From positions 1 through 6,956 of the forward strand of contig CAZDPA010000199.1 of the NCBI GenBank assembly GCA_964507195.1: 6,956 nucleotides of DNA. Direction: 5' to 3'. The DNA is from Solimonas sp964507195 (GTDB lineage Bacteria > Pseudomonadota > Gammaproteobacteria > Nevskiales > Nevskiaceae). The translations under genes were made by a program, and so were the position numbers. Shown here piece by piece: positions 1 through 6,620 of the stretch (within the stretch, counting starts at the first letter, position 1; each line of letters opens with the position of its first letter). The notes under the pieces are model-generated. The model ran no database searches. It saw nothing but the letters and a program-made list of their open reading frames with translations, and was not told the DNA's origin.

Positions 1-173
1 AACTCGTCGTGATCAATACCATCTGCGCCGCCGTCGATCTGTGCGCCGAGTTCTTCGGCAAAGATGCGATAGCGCAGCTTCTGTGTTGCGAGAATCTGTT
101 CCGGCGTCGTCGCAAAGCGCACTTCGAGGCGCGGACGCTGCTGCGGCAGATCACCATCGATGCGTGTGGACAT
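1..173 (-). CDS. OlsB/hemolysin-like GNAT N-acyltransferase, N-terminal part (cut by window edge)
   Basis: Only the first 57 codons are present, read leftwards from an ATG at 173; the gene continues beyond base 1. The visible protein has a short polar N-terminus and then RLEVRFATTPEQI, QKLRYRIFAEELGAQI and GIDHDE. The (L)RYR(V/I)F.EE.GA block followed by D.DE(F) is typical of the acetyltransferase-5 (GNAT-like) family, which includes ornithine N-alpha-acyltransferase OlsB and proteins labelled hemolysin. OlsB moves a 3-hydroxyacyl chain from acyl carrier protein to ornithine, the first step of ornithine-lipid synthesis, on the cytoplasmic face of the inner membrane. Family membership is fairly clear; the ornithine substrate is inferred, and the catalytic half lies outside the window. 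A strong ribosome binding site supports the start. The gene lies 105 bases after opgH on the same strand, so it could be read through from opgGH or have its own promoter. Confidence 0.8.
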   Translation of the reverse strand, partial: MSTRIDGDLPQQRPRLEVRFATTPEQILATQKLRYRIFAEELGAQIDGGADGIDHDE

Positions 174-179
174 GCGTAG

Positions 180-184
180 CTCCT
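180..184 (-). promoter_or_regulatory. Ribosome binding site of the OlsB-like gene
   Basis: On the minus strand AGGAG stands 6 bases before the ATG at 173. This is a canonical Shine-Dalgarno with good spacing. It fixes the start of this edge-truncated gene. Confidence 0.75.
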
Positions 185-235
185 GTTCGGATGCTGCGCA
201 CTCTATGACTCGGCTGTAAACGAATGATGACGCCG

Positions 236-258
236 GCGTTGTGGATTTATGACAACGC
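236..258. repeat. Small inverted repeat in the opgH/OlsB-like gap
   Basis: GCGTTGT (236-242) and ACAACGC (252-258) are perfect 7-base arms around a 9-base AT-rich loop, 20 bases past the opgH stop. No T-run follows on the minus strand, so it is not a standard intrinsic terminator. The right arm and loop overlap TTGTCA (minus strand, 255-250), which resembles a -35 box, but the matching -10 at 17 bases (CGTCAT) is poor. It could be a weak processing or termination hairpin, an operator, or chance. Nothing else is seen in the 105 bases between the two genes apart from the ribosome binding site. Confidence 0.35.
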
Positions 259-278
259 GCGACGACGCGAAGCAGCGA

Positions 279-2782
279 CTACTGGCGCCACTGCGGATCG
301 GCGCTGTCATCGGTCCAGACACGCAGATGCAGCGAAGCGAGCGCATCCGGATCGGACAGTGCGCGGTTGCGGTTGATCTCGCTGACCTGTTCCGGCGTGC
401 CCTTGATCCAGCTGTCGAACAGCTCGACGCGCTCCTGCCTTTGTGCATCGGTATGGCGACGCAGGCGACCGGCCTGCAGGGTCATCAGTGCATTGATCAT
501 CGGATCGACAACGGCGGCCTTGAAATCCGCCGGACGTTGCGCGCGTCGCATGCCGGCTCGCAGCCAGCGCAATTCGCGCGGCGGGATCGCCTCCTCGGGA
601 ATCAGGAACAGCCGCGCTGCGCGCGTGGCGCGACCGAAGTTGACGCGCGAGCTCCACACCGACAGCGGCACGGCGACGACGAGACTTCCGGCGACCGGCA
701 ACAGCCAGGGCAGGAAACTCGGGTTGAGCCAGTACACCGCGGCTAGCCAGGCGAGGCCGAGCACGCTGCCGCCCCCGTGGCGCAGGAGCGCCTGACCCCA
801 CGGCGTCTGCGCGTCATCGCGTGGTGGCGATTTCCATTTGATCGAGATGCCGGCCAGCGCCGAAGCCACGTAGCGTGCGTGGAACAGCATGCGGATCGGC
901 GCGAGCGCGGCGGAGAACAGGCTTTCGACGATGACGCCGAGAATCAGACGGCCGGTGCCGCCGAAACCGCGCCATTCGCGCGGACTGCAGACCAGCAGCA
1001 GCAACGAAAGAATCTTCGGCAGGAACAGCAGCAGCATCGTGCCGCCAAACAGGCGCATCGCCCACTCGGGATGCCAGCGCGGCCAGTTCGGGAACAGCTG
1101 ATACGGCTCGGTGAAGTACTGCGGCTCGGACAGCACGAATACCGCGAGCAGCGCGGTCGACAGTAAAAGGAACAGGAACCACAGCGGTGCCGACAGGTAC
1201 GCCATCACGCCGGTCATGAATACCGCGCGATGCGCCGGGTGCAGGCCCTGGGTGAAGAACAGGCGGAAGTTCTGCAGGTTGCCCTGGCACCAGCGCTGGT
1301 CGCGCTGGAGCTCGTCGAGCAGGGTCGGCGGCATTTCCTCGTAGGAGCCGGCTAGGTCGTAGGCAATCCAAACGCCCCAGCCGGCGCGGCGCATCAGCGC
1401 GGCTTCGACGAAATCATGGCTCATGATTTCGCCGGACAGTGCGCCACGTCCGGACAGACGCCCGAGGGCGCAGTGCTGCNNNNNNNNNNGATCGCGTTGT
1501 GTCCCCAGTAGTGGGATTCGCCGAGCTGCCAGAAATGCAGGCCGGCGGTGAACAGCGGGCCGTACACACGCGTTGCGAATTGCTGGATGCGCGCATACAG
1601 GGTTTCCCGCCCCGAGGCACGCGGCGCGGTCTGGATGATGCCGGCAGTCTGGTTGGCTTCCATCAGCTGCACGAGGCGCTTCAGGCATTCGCCGGACATC
1701 ACGCTGTCGGCGTCGAGGATCACCATGTACTTGAAGCGGCTGCCCCAGCGTCTGCACCAGTCGGCGATGTTGCCGGACTTGCGCTTGATGCGATGCGTGC
1801 GACGCCGATAGAAGATGTGCGCGAAGCCATCGACTTCGCGGCACAGCTGCAGCCAGGCTTGCACTTCGGCGGCACGGGTGTCGGCCTGATAGGTGTCGCT
1901 GAGGATGAACAGCTCGAACTGGTCGCGCAGTCCGGTGCGGCAGATCGAATCCCAGGTCGCACGCACTCCGGCAAACACGCGGACCACGTCCTCGTTGCAG
2001 ATCGGAACGAGAATCGCCGTCTTGGTCGTCGGTGCGATGGGGGCATCGTCAGGCGCGCTGGCTGAGATCGAGAAACGGTCCTTGCGCCGCAACAGCGTGT
2101 AGAAACCCATCAGCGCGGTCCAGAAGCCGGCCGAGATCCACGCGAACAGCACGGCGTAGATCGTCAGGATCACCCATTCGAGATAATGCTGGCCTCGATA
2201 GGGCAGCACGGCCGTCATGAAGTAGGTTGCGACGATGGTCTGCGCGAGGATCAGCGTCACCAGCAGTGCCCGGCGCCAGCGCGCGTTGATGCGCCACGGC
2301 CGGCGTGCGGCCTTGAGCGGTACCGGCACCGCTCCGATGTCACGCGGCTGCATGCGACCGCGCCGACCCAGCGTCAGCGTCTTGAGCCATGCCCACAGGC
2401 GCTTGAGCGGATTGTTGTTCCAGGGATGCGGGCTCATCGACGCGCGCGCCAGCGGCGGCATCGTCACCAGCTGCAGTTCGCCCTGAACGCTCTCGACGAT
2501 GCGTCCGGCGAGTTCGCGATCGCCCTTGCGTGGCGATTGCTGCAAGGCGTAGCGCAGGCGTGCCAGCGCCGAACGGCGGACCGTGGCTGCGGCGTTCGGG
2601 CTGGGCTCGTGTCCGCTCAGCGTGGTGTGCAGCGCCGCGAAGCGGGCCGGTTTCGGATCCTTCGCCCCGGCGGCGATGACGCCATCGAGCGCTGCGCGCA
2701 TTGCGCTGTCGATGGGCATCGCATCGACATAGCCGTGCAGCACCGTGTTGCGAAGCGCCGGGCCTGAATCACCTGCCGTCAT
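279..2782 (-). CDS. opgH: Glucans biosynthesis glucosyltransferase H (OpgH/MdoH), interrupted by an assembly gap
   Basis: Inner-membrane family 2 glycosyltransferase that polymerises beta-1,2-linked glucose from UDP-glucose and is thought to export the chain to the periplasm. Residues 1-431 precede the N gap: a cytoplasmic N-terminus, membrane segments near 170-195 and 202-228, then the catalytic domain with TAILVPICNED (~254-264) and the LDADS motif (Asp357, Asp359). This part ends in GESHYWGHNAI. After the gap come QHCALG, SHDFVEA (likely catalytic Asp), the QRDQRW form of Q..RW, and about five hydrophobic segments. The TAG stop is at 281-279. The two parts sit in different frames only because the 10-N run has the wrong length. 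With about 7 restored codons the protein is ~837 residues, against 847 for E. coli OpgH as I recall it. The ATG at 2782 lies 9 bases after the opgG stop, so the pair is one operon. Identity is very secure; the gene is probably intact. Confidence 0.97.
1480..1489. other. 10-N assembly gap inside opgH
   Basis: Ten consecutive N. The minus-strand code before it ends in HNAI and resumes at QHCALG in another frame. In OpgH relatives this stretch reads HNAI-IRV.PF.-(E/Q)HCAL, so about seven residues are missing. One base of the last missing codon (G, base 1479) is present, so about 20 bases are absent where 10 N are written. The run is a fixed-size placeholder, not a measured distance. Confidence 0.9.
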
Positions 2783-2791
2783 GCCGAAGTC

Positions 2792-4333
2792 CTATCGCCC
2801 CGCGTTTGCGGGCAGGGCATAGGCCCAGGTTTCGGAAATCGTGCGGTTGCCGTCGCGCAGCATCGCACGCATTTCCAGCACCTTGGACTCATCGCCGCGG
2901 CGCACGCGCAGGTTCAGCCGCCAGCCGCCGTTGGCTTCGTTGCGCACCAGCTGGCGCTCAAGCAGCTCACCGGTGTCACTGACCCAGACGCCGGCCACCA
3001 GCTGGGCATCCGGTGGCAGCTTGTCCAGCTCGCCGCCGGCAAAATCGATCTGGTAGCGCAGCGTGTCCTCGGCGGGCTTGAAACCGTGGCCGCGACGCGT
3101 CTGCACCACGCGGGCCAGCGGCGGCATCGTTTCCGGGCTCATCTGCCAGTACAGCGTGTAGGACAGATCGAGCTGATCGCCGGCGCGCGGTGCGCGCTCC
3201 GGGACCCAGTAGGCGACGATGTTGTCGTTGGTCTCGTCGGGCGTCGGGATCGTCACCAGCTCGACACGGCCCTTGCCCCAGTTACCCTGCGGCTCGATCC
3301 ATGCGCTGGGGCGCAGATCGTAGCGGGTGTCGAGGTCTTCGTAGTGGGCGAAGTTGCGATCGCGCTGCATCAGGCCGAAGCCGCGCGGATTGTTCTGGCC
3401 GAACGAGGTGATGAACAGACGCCGCGGATTCACCAGCGGACGCCAGATCCATTCGTCGTCGGAATGCACCATCAGGCCTTCGGAGTCATGCACTTCCGGG
3501 CGGTAGTCTTCGCGCGGGCTCGGCTGGTTCTCGCCGAACAGGAACATGCTGGTCAGCGGCGCAACGCCGAGCTTGTTGACGTCGCCGCGGAAGTACAGCC
3601 GCGAGGTCACTGCAACCGAAGTGGCGTCGCCGGGCTTGAGGATGAAGCGATAGGCGCCGGTCAGGCGCGGCGAATCGAGCAGGGCGTAGATGGTCAGCTC
3701 GTGATCGCTGGCGCGTGGCCACTTGATCCAGAACTCGGTGAACTGCGGAAATTCCTCGCCGGACAGCTCGCCGGTGTCGACTGCAAGGCCACGTGCCGAC
3801 ATGCCGTAGCGCTGGCCCTTGCCGAGGCCGCGCAGGTAGGTCGCGCCCTGGAACACCAGGACTTCGTCCTTGTAGTCCTCGCGATTGATCGGGTAGTGCA
3901 CGCGAAAGCCGGAGAAGCCCAGCTCATTGAGCGTCGAAGTATTCAGCCCGGTATTGCCGTAGCTGAAGTTCGACGGATTGAACGCGATCGGGCGTACGCC
4001 GTCGCTGCCGATCAGGTTGATCTTGACGTTCTGGTTGAAGTACATGCCGCGCGGCATGAACTGCAGTTCGAACGGCAGACTGGAGTTGTGCCACAGCGCG
4101 CGGTCCGGACGGAAGCGGATCTTGCGGTAGTCGTCGTAGCTCAGCTTGGCCAGTTCCGACGGCAGCTTGGTGTCGGGGGCCTTGTAGGTCTCACCAGCGA
4201 GCGCCTTGGCTTTCCTGGCGACCTGGTTGAAATCGAATGCAGCGGATGCGGAGGCCGGCAGCAGCAGCGCCGTGGCGAGGACAATCCTGGCGCAAAGAGA
4301 GGGGGACACTGAGGCGGGCACTGAGGCAGGCAT
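2792..4333 (-). CDS. opgG: Glucan biosynthesis protein G (OpgG/MdoG), periplasmic
   Basis: Periplasmic partner of OpgH, needed for osmoregulated periplasmic glucan synthesis. The OpgG/OpgD family has been linked to beta-1,2-glucan hydrolase activity (GH186). From the ATG at 4333 the protein has 513 residues (E. coli OpgG ~511). A Sec signal peptide ends in LLLPASASA, with likely cleavage near residue 31-32 before FDFNQVA. Family blocks follow in order: LSYDDYRKIRFRPDRALW (~64-81), FELQF, GATYLRGLG, FGENQPSPREDYRPEVHDSEGL (~266-287, written here only as landmark), NPRGFGLMQRDR, RYDLRPSAWIEPQGNWGKG and IPTPDETNDNIVAYW. The start is not certain: a TTG at 4351 and GTGs at 4321 and 4309 are in frame, and none has a clear Shine-Dalgarno. 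The TAG stop is 9 bases before opgH. OpgD is the alternative paralogue, but direct linkage to opgH favours OpgG. Confidence 0.95.
   Translation of the reverse strand: MPASVPASVSPSLCARIVLATALLLPASASAAFDFNQVARKAKALAGETYKAPDTKLPSELAKLSYDDYRKIRFRPDRALWHNSSLPFELQFMPRGMYFNQNVKINLIGSDGVRPIAFNPSNFSYGNTGLNTSTLNELGFSGFRVHYPINREDYKDEVLVFQGATYLRGLGKGQRYGMSARGLAVDTGELSGEEFPQFTEFWIKWPRASDHELTIYALLDSPRLTGAYRFILKPGDATSVAVTSRLYFRGDVNKLGVAPLTSMFLFGENQPSPREDYRPEVHDSEGLMVHSDDEWIWRPLVNPRRLFITSFGQNNPRGFGLMQRDRNFAHYEDLDTRYDLRPSAWIEPQGNWGKGRVELVTIPTPDETNDNIVAYWVPERAPRAGDQLDLSYTLYWQMSPETMPPLARVVQTRRGHGFKPAEDTLRYQIDFAGGELDKLPPDAQLVAGVWVSDTGELLERQLVRNEANGGWRLNLRVRRGDESKVLEMRAMLRDGNRTISETWAYALPANAGR
4307..4330 (-). repeat. 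12-base tandem duplication in the opgG signal-peptide region
   Basis: CACTGAGGCGGG (4307-4318) is followed directly by CACTGAGGCAGG (4319-4330), 11 of 12 identical. On the coding strand it encodes ASVP-ASVS just after the ATG at 4333 and lengthens the n-region of the signal peptide. Each copy contains an in-frame GTG (4321 and 4309). The GTG at 4309 would give a compact ~23-residue signal peptide with one arginine. Confidence 0.6.
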
Positions 4334-4354
4334 CGGCTGGGCAGCGGGCAAAGT

Positions 4355-4448
4355 GTTATTGAGGTGGCAATCTGAGGTTTTAACATGGCGCCGCAGCGTG
4401 CGAGGCTGCGCGTCCTATTTTGAAGCACGGATTTGCCACCTCAATAAC
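4355..4448. repeat. Long inverted repeat, unit 1 (16-base arms, 62-base interior)
   Basis: GTTATTGAGGTGGCAA (4355-4370) and its exact reverse complement TTGCCACCTCAATAAC (4433-4448) flank 62 bases. Pairing continues imperfectly inward for about 4 more bases with one bulge. The interior holds a second stem, CGCAGC (4392-4397) with GCTGCG (4405-4410), around a 7-base loop. As RNA or single-stranded DNA the whole unit could fold into one long interrupted hairpin. It lies just upstream of the opgG start, with the left arm 22 bases from the ATG at 4333. No transposase or recombinase gene is nearby. Function unknown. Confidence 0.85.
4417..4444 (-). promoter_or_regulatory. Possible opgG promoter inside inverted-repeat unit 1
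   Basis: On the minus strand TTGAGG (4444-4439) and CAAAAT (4422-4417) are separated by 16 bases; each matches four of six consensus positions of a sigma-70 promoter. The -35-like box is part of the right arm of unit 1, and transcription would enter the left arm in the leader. This is the best candidate I found for opgG, but it is weak, and read-through from the upstream gene is possible. Confidence 0.25.
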
Positions 4449-4464
4449 CACAGAGCGCGGTATT

Positions 4465-4561
4465 GTTATTGATTCGGCCACATCACCGCTTTTGGCACCG
4501 ACGTAGCTGAGGCGACCGGCAAAGTTCATTTGCTCAAAGTTCATGTGGCCGAATCAATAAT
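4465..4561. repeat. Long inverted repeat, unit 2 (18-base arms, 59-base interior)
   Basis: TTATTGATTCGGCCACAT (4466-4483) and its exact reverse complement ATGTGGCCGAATCAATAA (4543-4560) flank 59 bases; the next outer pair (4465 G, 4561 T) could wobble. Unit 2 starts 16 bases after unit 1 ends. Its arms share with unit 1 only the outermost TTATTGA/TCAATAA; the inner arm sequence is different but still perfectly self-complementary. The interior has a small hairpin, GCAAA (4519-4523) with TTTGC (4529-4533), and a short direct repeat. Function unknown. Confidence 0.87.
4520..4544. repeat. 10-base direct repeat, 15-base period, in unit 2
   Basis: CAAAGTTCAT occurs at 4520-4529 and again at 4535-4544; the second copy runs two bases into the right arm of unit 2. 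The 15-base offset is not a whole number of helical turns. It may be a local duplication or a binding-site pair. Confidence 0.5.
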
Positions 4562-4606
4562 TCTGTCGGTTACGGATGAGCTTGGCCTGAACATCGCCCG
4601 GTCAGT

Positions 4607-4632
4607 CCGGCCACCCGGCTCCGGGGTGGCGG
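4607..4632 (-). terminator. GC-rich hairpin just after the propeller gene
   Basis: GCCACCC (4610-4616) pairs with GGGTGGC (4624-4630) around a 7-base loop; two more G-C pairs form outside with one bulged G. The stem begins two bases past the TAA stop of the 4634-5779 gene. On the minus strand it is not followed by a T-run, so efficient intrinsic termination is doubtful. It could stabilise the mRNA 3' end or act as a partial terminator between this gene and opgG. Confidence 0.4.
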
Positions 4633-4633
4633 T

Positions 4634-5779
4634 TTACTGACCTGCTGCGGCTGTGGCGTGGGTCCGAATCCGGAATACGAAGTATGGCGCGTTTGCGGAC
4701 ACTTCGGAGGGTGGTTTGCCGATGACATGCTGCAGGCTGGAGCAGCTGACATAGAGCCAGCCATCTGGGCCGAAGCTGAAGCCGTCCGGCCAGCGCAGGC
4801 GCTCGCTCTGGATCAGGGTTTCGAGGCTGCGGTCACTGCGCAGGGTGACGATGGCTGAATGCTCGGGATCGGAGATGTAGATCGTGTCGGCGTCGTCGAT
4901 GGTCAGACCGTCCGAGACGGTCTTGGCGACGACCGTTTCGACGCGGCCGGCGAGTGTCGCGGCGTCCATCTGCCCGTCGCGCAGGTCGGCGCTGCGGATG
5001 CGGTACAGGTTGAGATCGGTCACCGCAGCGAAGTACAGCCATTCGCCGCGACGGTCGAGAGCGATCGAATCGACGCCGGGGCGGATCGCGACGAGGCCGA
5101 AGGCCTCCATCTTGCGGCCCTGGACCACCGGGACGAAGCGATCCGCCTGCACCGCCGGATGGCCCTCCAGCAGGCGCCGGGCGCTGCGTTGCTGCACGTC
5201 GTAGACGATGAGGGCCGGGGTCAAGGCGAAGAAGCTGGCCTCGGCGATATAGATCGTGTTGCCGTCGGGCGACACCTGGAAGTCGTTGAGGTGCGAGCCG
5301 AGCCCCGCGATCTCACGCGGAAACTCGAACTCATGCAGCAGAGCGCCGCTGTCGACATCAAACGCCAGCAGGCGGCCCGGATGCAGGCCGTGCTGGCCGT
5401 TGTCCAGCGTCCACAGGCGGTTCTGGCGGTCGATGCGCAGCGACAGCACGTCGCGGAACCGGCGCGGCTCATCGGCGCTGGTCTGGTAGGCAAGGTTCGG
5501 CCAAGGCTGCATCTCGCCGTTGACCAGTTCGACGATCTTCCACTCCGGGCGGGCCTCCGGGTGCAGCGAGACGAAGACCCGGCCGCTGCTCGAAACCGCG
5601 ATGTTGCCGGGCGGGGTCGGCAGTTCGGCGACGGTTTCGAGGGCGGTTTCCGGCAGACGCGCGGGACCGGGCAGGCGATCCGGAAAGGCGCCACCGCCGC
5701 CATAACGCCACTTGAGGCCGCCCGCGCAGAGGGCGCCGGCGATGAGCAGAAACACCAGGACCTTGATCAGCACACGCAT
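4634..5779 (-). CDS. Membrane-anchored or secreted beta-propeller, SMP-30 / major royal jelly (Yellow)-like
   Basis: A 381-residue protein. Residues 1-22 (MRVLIKVLVFLLIAGALCAG, with one Lys and one Arg) form a signal peptide or membrane anchor. Cys18 is preceded by Leu, so it is not a good lipobox. The rest shows regular beta-propeller blades: NRLWTLDNG (~120-128), HLNDFQVSPDGNTIYIAEAS (~163-182), DSIALDRRGEWLYFAA (~237-252), SDGLTIDDADTIYISD (~289-304) and WPDGFSFGPDGWLYVS (~330-345). The W.LDNG, LND...YI and DG(L/I) blocks resemble the major royal jelly/Yellow family, often labelled L-dopachrome tautomerase-related in bacteria, and the wider SMP-30/gluconolactonase fold. The protein probably works in the periplasm, possibly on a small ligand or lactone; no substrate can be named. 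A strong ribosome binding site fixes the start. It lies 24 bases after rnt, so the two are probably co-transcribed. Confidence 0.82.
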   Translation of the reverse strand: MRVLIKVLVFLLIAGALCAGGLKWRYGGGGAFPDRLPGPARLPETALETVAELPTPPGNIAVSSSGRVFVSLHPEARPEWKIVELVNGEMQPWPNLAYQTSADEPRRFRDVLSLRIDRQNRLWTLDNGQHGLHPGRLLAFDVDSGALLHEFEFPREIAGLGSHLNDFQVSPDGNTIYIAEASFFALTPALIVYDVQQRSARRLLEGHPAVQADRFVPVVQGRKMEAFGLVAIRPGVDSIALDRRGEWLYFAAVTDLNLYRIRSADLRDGQMDAATLAGRVETVVAKTVSDGLTIDDADTIYISDPEHSAIVTLRSDRSLETLIQSERLRWPDGFSFGPDGWLYVSCSSLQHVIGKPPSEVSANAPYFVFRIRTHATAAAGQ

Positions 5780-5785
5780 CGGCTG

Positions 5786-5794
5786 CTCCTCCTC
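5786..5794 (-). promoter_or_regulatory. Strong ribosome binding site of the propeller gene
   Basis: GAGGAGGAG on the minus strand ends 6 bases before the ATG at 5779. It lies in the 24-base gap after the rnt stop, which supports translation of a second gene on a shared rnt transcript. Confidence 0.75.
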
Positions 5795-5803
5795 GATGGC
5801 GGG

Positions 5804-6478
5804 TTAGTCGACTTCCGGTGCGGTTTCGCTGACGCCGCGCCGCGCCGCCAAGCCATAGCGCTCGTAGATCGACTGCATCTCATTGACGAGCAGGCAATAC
5901 AGGTCCGCGGTTTTTTCGGCGTCGTAGATCGCCGAGTGAGCCGCTTCAGCGTCGTAGCCCAGTCCGGTGGTCTGAAGTGCGCGGGCAAGTACGGTCTGGC
6001 CCAGCGCGGCACCACCCAGTGTCGCTGTATCGAACACGCTGAACGGGTGAAACGGACAGCGCTTGATCGCGGTGCGTACGACAGCCGCATTGATGAAGCC
6101 GAGATCGAAGTGCGCGTTGTGGCCGACCAGCACCGCGCGCGTGCAGGCGTTCTCAGACACTGCCTTGCGGATCGGCCGGAAGATATGGTCCAGCGCATCG
6201 CGCTCGTTCATCGCGAGGCGCAACGGATTGTCGATGCGGATGCCGTTGACCTCCAGCGCCGCCTTTTCGATATTTGCGCCGGCAAACGGTTCGACATGGG
6301 CGAACACCGTGTTGCGCCGTTCCAGCCGGCCGTGCTCGTCGACGCCGAGGATCACCGCGGCGACTTCAAGCAGGGCGTCGGTCTGGGCATTGAAGCCGCC
6401 GGTCTCGACATCCACCACCACCGGCAGGAAGCCGCGGAAGCGCTGACCGATCTTGGTCTTGGGGACAGTGGATTCCAT
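5804..6478 (-). CDS. rnt: Ribonuclease T (DEDDh 3'-5' exoribonuclease)
   Basis: Trims 3' ends of tRNA and other stable RNAs and takes part in CCA turnover; it acts in the cytoplasm as a homodimer. The 224-residue protein carries the full DEDDh set: Asp23 and Glu25 in VVVDVETGGFN, Asp125 in GHNAHFDLGF, His181 and Asp186 in HSAIYDAEKTADLY. These numbers match the E. coli RNase T residues as I recall them. RFRGFLPVV, HVEPFAGANI, NGI, KRCPFHPFSVFDTA and LGQTVLARA are also RNase T-like and separate it from oligoribonuclease or DnaQ. The C-terminus is a few residues longer than in E. coli (215). The ATG at 6478 agrees with the family start, though no clear Shine-Dalgarno precedes it. The gene is divergent from argG, with 142 bases between the two starts, and leads into the propeller gene. 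Confidence 0.97.
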   Translation of the reverse strand: MESTVPKTKIGQRFRGFLPVVVDVETGGFNAQTDALLEVAAVILGVDEHGRLERRNTVFAHVEPFAGANIEKAALEVNGIRIDNPLRLAMNERDALDHIFRPIRKAVSENACTRAVLVGHNAHFDLGFINAAVVRTAIKRCPFHPFSVFDTATLGGAALGQTVLARALQTTGLGYDAEAAHSAIYDAEKTADLYCLLVNEMQSIYERYGLAARRGVSETAPEVD

Positions 6479-6552
6479 GAACGTCGGTCGTTTGGGGGCG
6501 GTTCAGGATACCGGAAACCGGCCGCGGCACCGGCCAGCCGAACATAAAACCG

Positions 6553-6581
6553 GAGACCATCGGCGCGCGGCACTCTATAAT
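6553..6581 (+). promoter_or_regulatory. Sigma-70-type promoter of argG
   Basis: A perfect -10 TATAAT at 6576-6581 with GAGACC at 6553-6558 as -35 (matching the central GAC), 17 bases apart. The start of transcription would be near 6588, giving a leader of about 33 bases. No clear ARG box is visible. No convincing promoter for rnt was found on the other strand of this 142-base divergent gap. Confidence 0.65.
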
Positions 6582-6620
6582 CCGCGACCCCATTTTGGTT
6601 CGGGTTCCACAGAGTTTTTC

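Noticed and set aside
279..2782. opgH as a frameshifted pseudogene
   Set aside because: The frame changes exactly at the N run, and both sides are fully conserved OpgH sequence with all catalytic motifs. The shift is an assembly artefact.
2440..3131. 17-base identical stretch GCCAGCGGCGGCATCGT in both opgH (near 2448) and opgG (near 3112)
   Set aside because: It encodes MPPLAR in both proteins, in unrelated contexts. This is most simply chance in GC-rich code, not a mobile or regulatory repeat.
3086..4312. 408-codon open frame on the plus strand, antisense to opgG
   Set aside because: It fully overlaps a secure opgG on the other strand. No family motif is seen, and composition is as expected from an antisense frame.
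4380..4544. 54-codon open frame on the minus strand (starts MNFEQMNFAG) inside the inverted-repeat region
   Set aside because: There is no ribosome binding site or known family. It runs through the repeat arms, so an open frame could arise by chance. It is worth noting only if relatives conserve it.
4355..4561. Integron attC sites as an explanation for the two inverted repeats
   Set aside because: Size fits (about 95 bases), but the ends read GTTATTG...CAATAAC rather than the required RYYYAAC...GTTRRRY, and there is no cassette gene or integrase.
4859..6547. 562-codon open frame on the plus strand, antisense to rnt and the propeller gene
   Set aside because: It is a shadow of two well-supported genes in GC-rich DNA. 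Its translation is low-complexity (rich in Arg, Ala, Val, Asp) with no recognisable motif.
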